Source of the DNA: Dyadobacter psychrophilus
GTDB lineage: Bacteria > Bacteroidota > Bacteroidia > Cytophagales > Spirosomataceae
Length of the DNA stretch: 64,000 bases
Direction of reading: 5' to 3'
Assembly: GCF_900167945.1 (NCBI RefSeq)
Contig: NZ_FUZA01000002.1
Location: 930,001 to 994,000 of the forward strand
Both the position numbers and the translations under genes were made by a program. Shown here piece by piece: positions 61,191-64,000 of the stretch. The notes below the pieces were generated by a model that saw only the letters and a program-made list of their open reading frames with translations, was not told the DNA's origin and did not search any database. Positions within the stretch are counted from its first letter, which is position 1. Each line of letters starts with the position of its first letter.

Positions 61191-63350
61191 ATGACCATTC
61201 CACCGATTAAGAACATTTTCCATATTGTATTCATTATTATTTTGTTTGCCTCCAAAGGCATGGCCCAGCAAAAAGCGGTTTACACTCAATATGTAAATAC
61301 ATTCATCGGAACTGCTCCGCTCACTGATCCGAAAATATTGGGTTACGAATTACCAAAGGGTTGGCGTTCATGGGCCGGGCTCACATTTCCCGGAAGCTCG
61401 CTGCCCAATGCCATGGTGCAGTTGAGCCCTATGACTGAATATGGCTCTGGCGCAGGTTACGAGTATGAGGACTCGCTTATACTGGCTTTTACCCACACCA
61501 ATAAAGGACATTGGAACCTTTGTAACATTCCGGCTTTGCCGTTATCCAATCCAGGCGCAAAATTTGGGTCCCGGTTCAGCCATAAAAAAGAAAGCGCTGC
61601 ACCGGGATTTTACCAGGTTTATCTGGATGATTATGAGGTAAATGTACAGCTGACGTCCACATTGCGCGCGGGATTTCATAAGTATGAATATAAAAATGAT
61701 AAAGCACGGCAAATCCTTTTCGATCTGGCAAAAGCCAACAATAAAATTTCGAATTGGAACATTGAAAAGATCGGGAACAATGTGGTGCAGGGTTATCAGC
61801 AGACAGGCGAAAAAATCTACTTCTATGCAAAGCTGAATACAAACATTTCAAAACTGGAAGAGAAAGAGGAAGGCGCTCAAACGGGTTATGCAATTGTCCA
61901 TTTAGCGGATGGTAAAGAGCGCGTGGAGCTCAAAATTGGCATTTCATTTGTGAGTATAGCCAATGCAAAGGAGAATCTTGAAAACGAAATTGGTGCCAAA
62001 ACCTTTGACCAGATCCGTAGCGAGGCAACCGGGAAATGGGAAACGTTGCTATCCACGATCCAGGTAAAAGGCGGAACGGATAAGCAAAAACAAATGCTTT
62101 ATTCAAGTTTGTACCGGTCGTTTCTCTGGCCAGCATTGCGCAGTGACGTGAATGGCGAGTTCACCGATGCCAAAAAGCAAGTCGCAAAAACGGGCTTCGA
62201 TTATTATACAGAACCCTCACTATGGGATACTTACCGGAATAAGGATGTGCTGCTGGGACTAATTTCGCCAAAAGTAACATTGGATGTGATCAAATCTATG
62301 AAGGATGTAGGCGATAAGAAGGGTTTTATTCCAACATTCTTTCACGGTGACCACGGCGCTTCGTCTATTGCAGGCGCTTACTTGCGTGGAATCAATGATT
62401 TTGATATAAAAGGCACATATGAAATCTTGCTGAAAAACGCCAATGTCGAAGGCGGAGCGCGGCCTTACATTAAGGAATATAGGGCGTTGGGCTTTATCCC
62501 GGACCCTGACATTGCAAATCCGGAAGTGGAGACCAAAGCTGCGGCCGGTGTTTCCAAAACGCTGGAATATTCCTATGACGATTACTCCGTGGCACAGATC
62601 GCCAGGAGCCTGGGTGACACAGCTAATTACAGCAAGTTAATGGCACGGTCAAAGAGCTTCAAAAATATGTTTGATCCCTCGACAAGGTTCATGCGCGGAA
62701 AACTGGCCAACGGCGAGTGGATCAAGCCATTTGACCCGCAATATCCTTATTACGAATACATGTATCGTGAAGCCAATGCCTGGCAGGTTTCATTCTTTGC
62801 ACCGCATGATATGCCCGGTTTGATCGCTTTGTACGGAGGCGCGGCAGGCTTCGAGTCGAAGCTGGATTCGCTGTTTACTGTTCCCTGGAACCCCAAGCAC
62901 ATCGCCCGGAATGTGGAAACAATGGTGGGCCAATATTGCCACGGCAACCAGCCGGATCACGAAGCGCCTTTTTCCTACCATTTTATTGGTAAACCAGAAA
63001 AATCACAAAAGCAGCTCGATAACATTCTCAACAATTTATATGGGATCGGCGAGAATGGGCTGGCACTTTGCGGGATGGATGATGCGGGAGAAATGTCGGC
63101 ATGGTATGTTTTTACGGCGTTGGGATTGTATCCGTTTTCAGCCACAGACCCCGAATATCTGGTGACGGTGCCGCTGTTTGACCAAGTCAAATGGAGAACA
63201 AGCAACGGGAAAGTCATTACCATCCGTAAGCCGGGCAGGGGCAGGGCGCTAACTGCCATTAAGGTGAACGGAAAGGAAAATAACGGCTATTTTGTTCCCC
63301 ATGATCTTTTTAAAAATGGTGGTGAAATTGAAATCGTTACAAAGGAGTGA
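61191..63350 (+). CDS. GH92 family alpha-mannosidase
   Basis: The signal peptide (1-25, ending SKGMAQ) is followed by a GH92 catalytic protein of 719 residues. Family hallmarks are YVNTFIGTAPLTDPKILGYE, the N-terminal beta-sandwich, and the (alpha/alpha)6 barrel with FFHGDHGASSIAGAYLRGIN, EYRALGFIPDPD (candidate acid Glu) and YCHGNQPDHEAPFSYHF (the GN(E/Q)P motif with Asp and His). These are Ca2+-dependent exo-alpha-mannosidases acting on N-glycans or mannans, typically alpha-1,2. It seems secreted or periplasmic and may degrade host or fungal glycans. It is alone, divergent from the DUF4198 gene. No SusCD pair is next to it. Confidence 0.94.
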   Translation: MTIPPIKNIFHIVFIIILFASKGMAQQKAVYTQYVNTFIGTAPLTDPKILGYELPKGWRSWAGLTFPGSSLPNAMVQLSPMTEYGSGAGYEYEDSLILAFTHTNKGHWNLCNIPALPLSNPGAKFGSRFSHKKESAAPGFYQVYLDDYEVNVQLTSTLRAGFHKYEYKNDKARQILFDLAKANNKISNWNIEKIGNNVVQGYQQTGEKIYFYAKLNTNISKLEEKEEGAQTGYAIVHLADGKERVELKIGISFVSIANAKENLENEIGAKTFDQIRSEATGKWETLLSTIQVKGGTDKQKQMLYSSLYRSFLWPALRSDVNGEFTDAKKQVAKTGFDYYTEPSLWDTYRNKDVLLGLISPKVTLDVIKSMKDVGDKKGFIPTFFHGDHGASSIAGAYLRGINDFDIKGTYEILLKNANVEGGARPYIKEYRALGFIPDPDIANPEVETKAAAGVSKTLEYSYDDYSVAQIARSLGDTANYSKLMARSKSFKNMFDPSTRFMRGKLANGEWIKPFDPQYPYYEYMYREANAWQVSFFAPHDMPGLIALYGGAAGFESKLDSLFTVPWNPKHIARNVETMVGQYCHGNQPDHEAPFSYHFIGKPEKSQKQLDNILNNLYGIGENGLALCGMDDAGEMSAWYVFTALGLYPFSATDPEYLVTVPLFDQVKWRTSNGKVITIRKPGRGRALTAIKVNGKENNGYFVPHDLFKNGGEIEIVTKE

Positions 63351-63365
63351 TTTGGCGTGTTAATC

Positions 63366-64000
63366 TTATGCATTAGGCTCCTGTTTTGACTGAAAGCGGA
63401 TTCTTACCAGCGTTCCGGTTTCCGGCCTGCTTTCAATATCCATGTTTGCTTTCATCAGTTCGCAGATTTTTTTAACAATGAAAAGGCCAAGTCCTTCGCT
63501 TTCCTTCACGTGCTCATTCTTATCGGCAAAAGTTGGGGCGGGTTTTTCGATGGGTAATTGCTTGTGAATTGCCGTGGTGTGGGAAGCCGGTTTGAGCTGA
63601 CCAACAAATAATGCTGCCGGCGTATTTTCCTCAAATCCAGGACCCGTATCCTGAATGCTCAAAACCCATCGGGAATCATTTTCATTGGCCCAGCTAACAT
63701 TTATTCCACCCTTTTCCGTGTATTTCAACGCATTATACAGCAGATTTTGCAAAATGCGCTGGATTTGGACTTTGTCGCTTGTTACTTCCAGCTTTTCAGG
63801 ACCTTCGGCATCGAGCGTTAGTTTGCGCAGTTCGGCAGCCGGCCGCACGTTTTCAACCATTTCCTTGATTAATGCACCCACATTAAAGCGTTTGATATTA
63901 AGCGTTTCCTGGCCTGCCTCAATACGGGCATAATCGCTTAGTTGAAGGAGCATATCGCGGACAGAGGTCAGATTGCGGTTGATAATGGTCATCAGCTCCG
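63366..64000 (-). CDS. Sensor histidine kinase, C-terminal part (cut by window edge)
   Basis: The 5' part lies beyond the window. The visible region ends the HisKA domain (TIINRNLTSVRDMLLQLSDY ARIEAGQE without the phosphoacceptor, split by a space here) and contains a HATPase_c domain: N-box QRILQNLLYNALKYTEKGGI, then WVLSIQDTGPGFEENTPAAL and EGLGLFIVKKICELMKANMD. The stop is near 63366. The kinase should autophosphorylate on a His just before the visible segment and pass phosphate to an unknown regulator. It is convergent with the GH92 gene with a 15-base gap. Confidence 0.9.
   Translation of the reverse strand, partial: ELMTIINRNLTSVRDMLLQLSDYARIEAGQETLNIKRFNVGALIKEMVENVRPAAELRKLTLDAEGPEKLEVTSDKVQIQRILQNLLYNALKYTEKGGINVSWANENDSRWVLSIQDTGPGFEENTPAALFVGQLKPASHTTAIHKQLPIEKPAPTFADKNEHVKESEGLGLFIVKKICELMKANMDIESRPETGTLVRIRFQSKQEPNA

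Noticed and set aside
1..64000. CRISPR array, tRNA, rRNA, prophage or insertion sequence
   Set aside because: No regularly spaced repeats, no tRNA or rRNA signature and no transposase or integrase reading frame was seen. A tRNA scan and IS search would be needed to be certain.

Overview
The window looks like a chromosomal segment of a Bacteroidota bacterium of the order Cytophagales, most like Dyadobacter or a close relative. The reasons are a SusC/SusD pair with a sulfatase, TonB receptors carrying an N-terminal carboxypeptidase-regulatory domain, a 7TMR-DISM histidine kinase, DUF4374/PepSY and DUF4468 proteins, and promoters of the Bacteroidota type (TAnnTTTG at -7). The genus is inference from gene content. 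I saw no rRNA, tRNA, CRISPR array, insertion sequence or prophage.

Layout. 1-3 kb: the 3' end of an AI-2E/PerM-type transporter, an unknown protein and an LpxR-like outer-membrane protein with a long N-terminal extension. 3-5 kb: a GlxA-type regulator divergent from two tandem SRPBCC proteins. 5.4-8 kb: a large MacB/FtsX-type permease. 8.2-10.6 kb: a siderophore-type TonB receptor. 10.7-20.3 kb: two CPA1 Na+/H+ antiporters, a small membrane protein, MsrA, a third SRPBCC protein, a multi-PAS histidine kinase, a DUF4153 membrane protein and a Qnr-like pentapeptide protein. 20.4-28.2 kb: a lipoprotein joining a CxxCH haem site to FG-GAP repeats, then a SusC-SusD-sulfatase polysaccharide utilisation operon. 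28.3-33.9 kb: a VOC protein and an iron-uptake operon (TonB receptor, DUF4374 lipoprotein, PepSY membrane protein). 33.9-36.7 kb: a sulfatase with HEAT repeats, a SusD remnant and a two-gene HTH cassette under a strong palindrome. 36.7-42.5 kb: a complete RND efflux operon. 42.8-48.5 kb: a second AI-2E-type transporter, a PQQ-type sugar dehydrogenase, a tyrosine phosphatase and a 7TMR histidine kinase. 48.9-53.8 kb: an unusual gene pair (unknown 293-aa protein plus a 744-aa FAD oxidoreductase), a GH43 pseudogene, a DUF4468 protein and a membrane-anchored unknown. 54-64 kb: a ChaA-like Ca2+/H+ antiporter, an ankyrin protein, an esterase, an overlapping FAD-protein/AEC-transporter pair, a DUF4198 protein, a GH92 mannosidase and the 3' part of a histidine kinase.

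How the parts fit. Glycan use is represented by the SusCD-sulfatase operon, the HEAT sulfatase next to a decayed SusD, GH92 and the dead GH43 gene; the two wrecks suggest ongoing loss of glycan loci. Metal and iron uptake is represented by two TonB receptors, DUF4374/PepSY and DUF4198. Three of these promoters share a roughly 21-bp motif with the half-site GTCTAAATA, a candidate Fur-like operator. Ion homeostasis is represented by CPA1 x2 and ChaA. The most interesting unexplained items are the 48.87-52.02 kb oxidoreductase pair, the palindrome-controlled HTH cassette at 36.07-36.65 kb beside the SusD remnant, and the structured leader of the 28.9 kb receptor gene.
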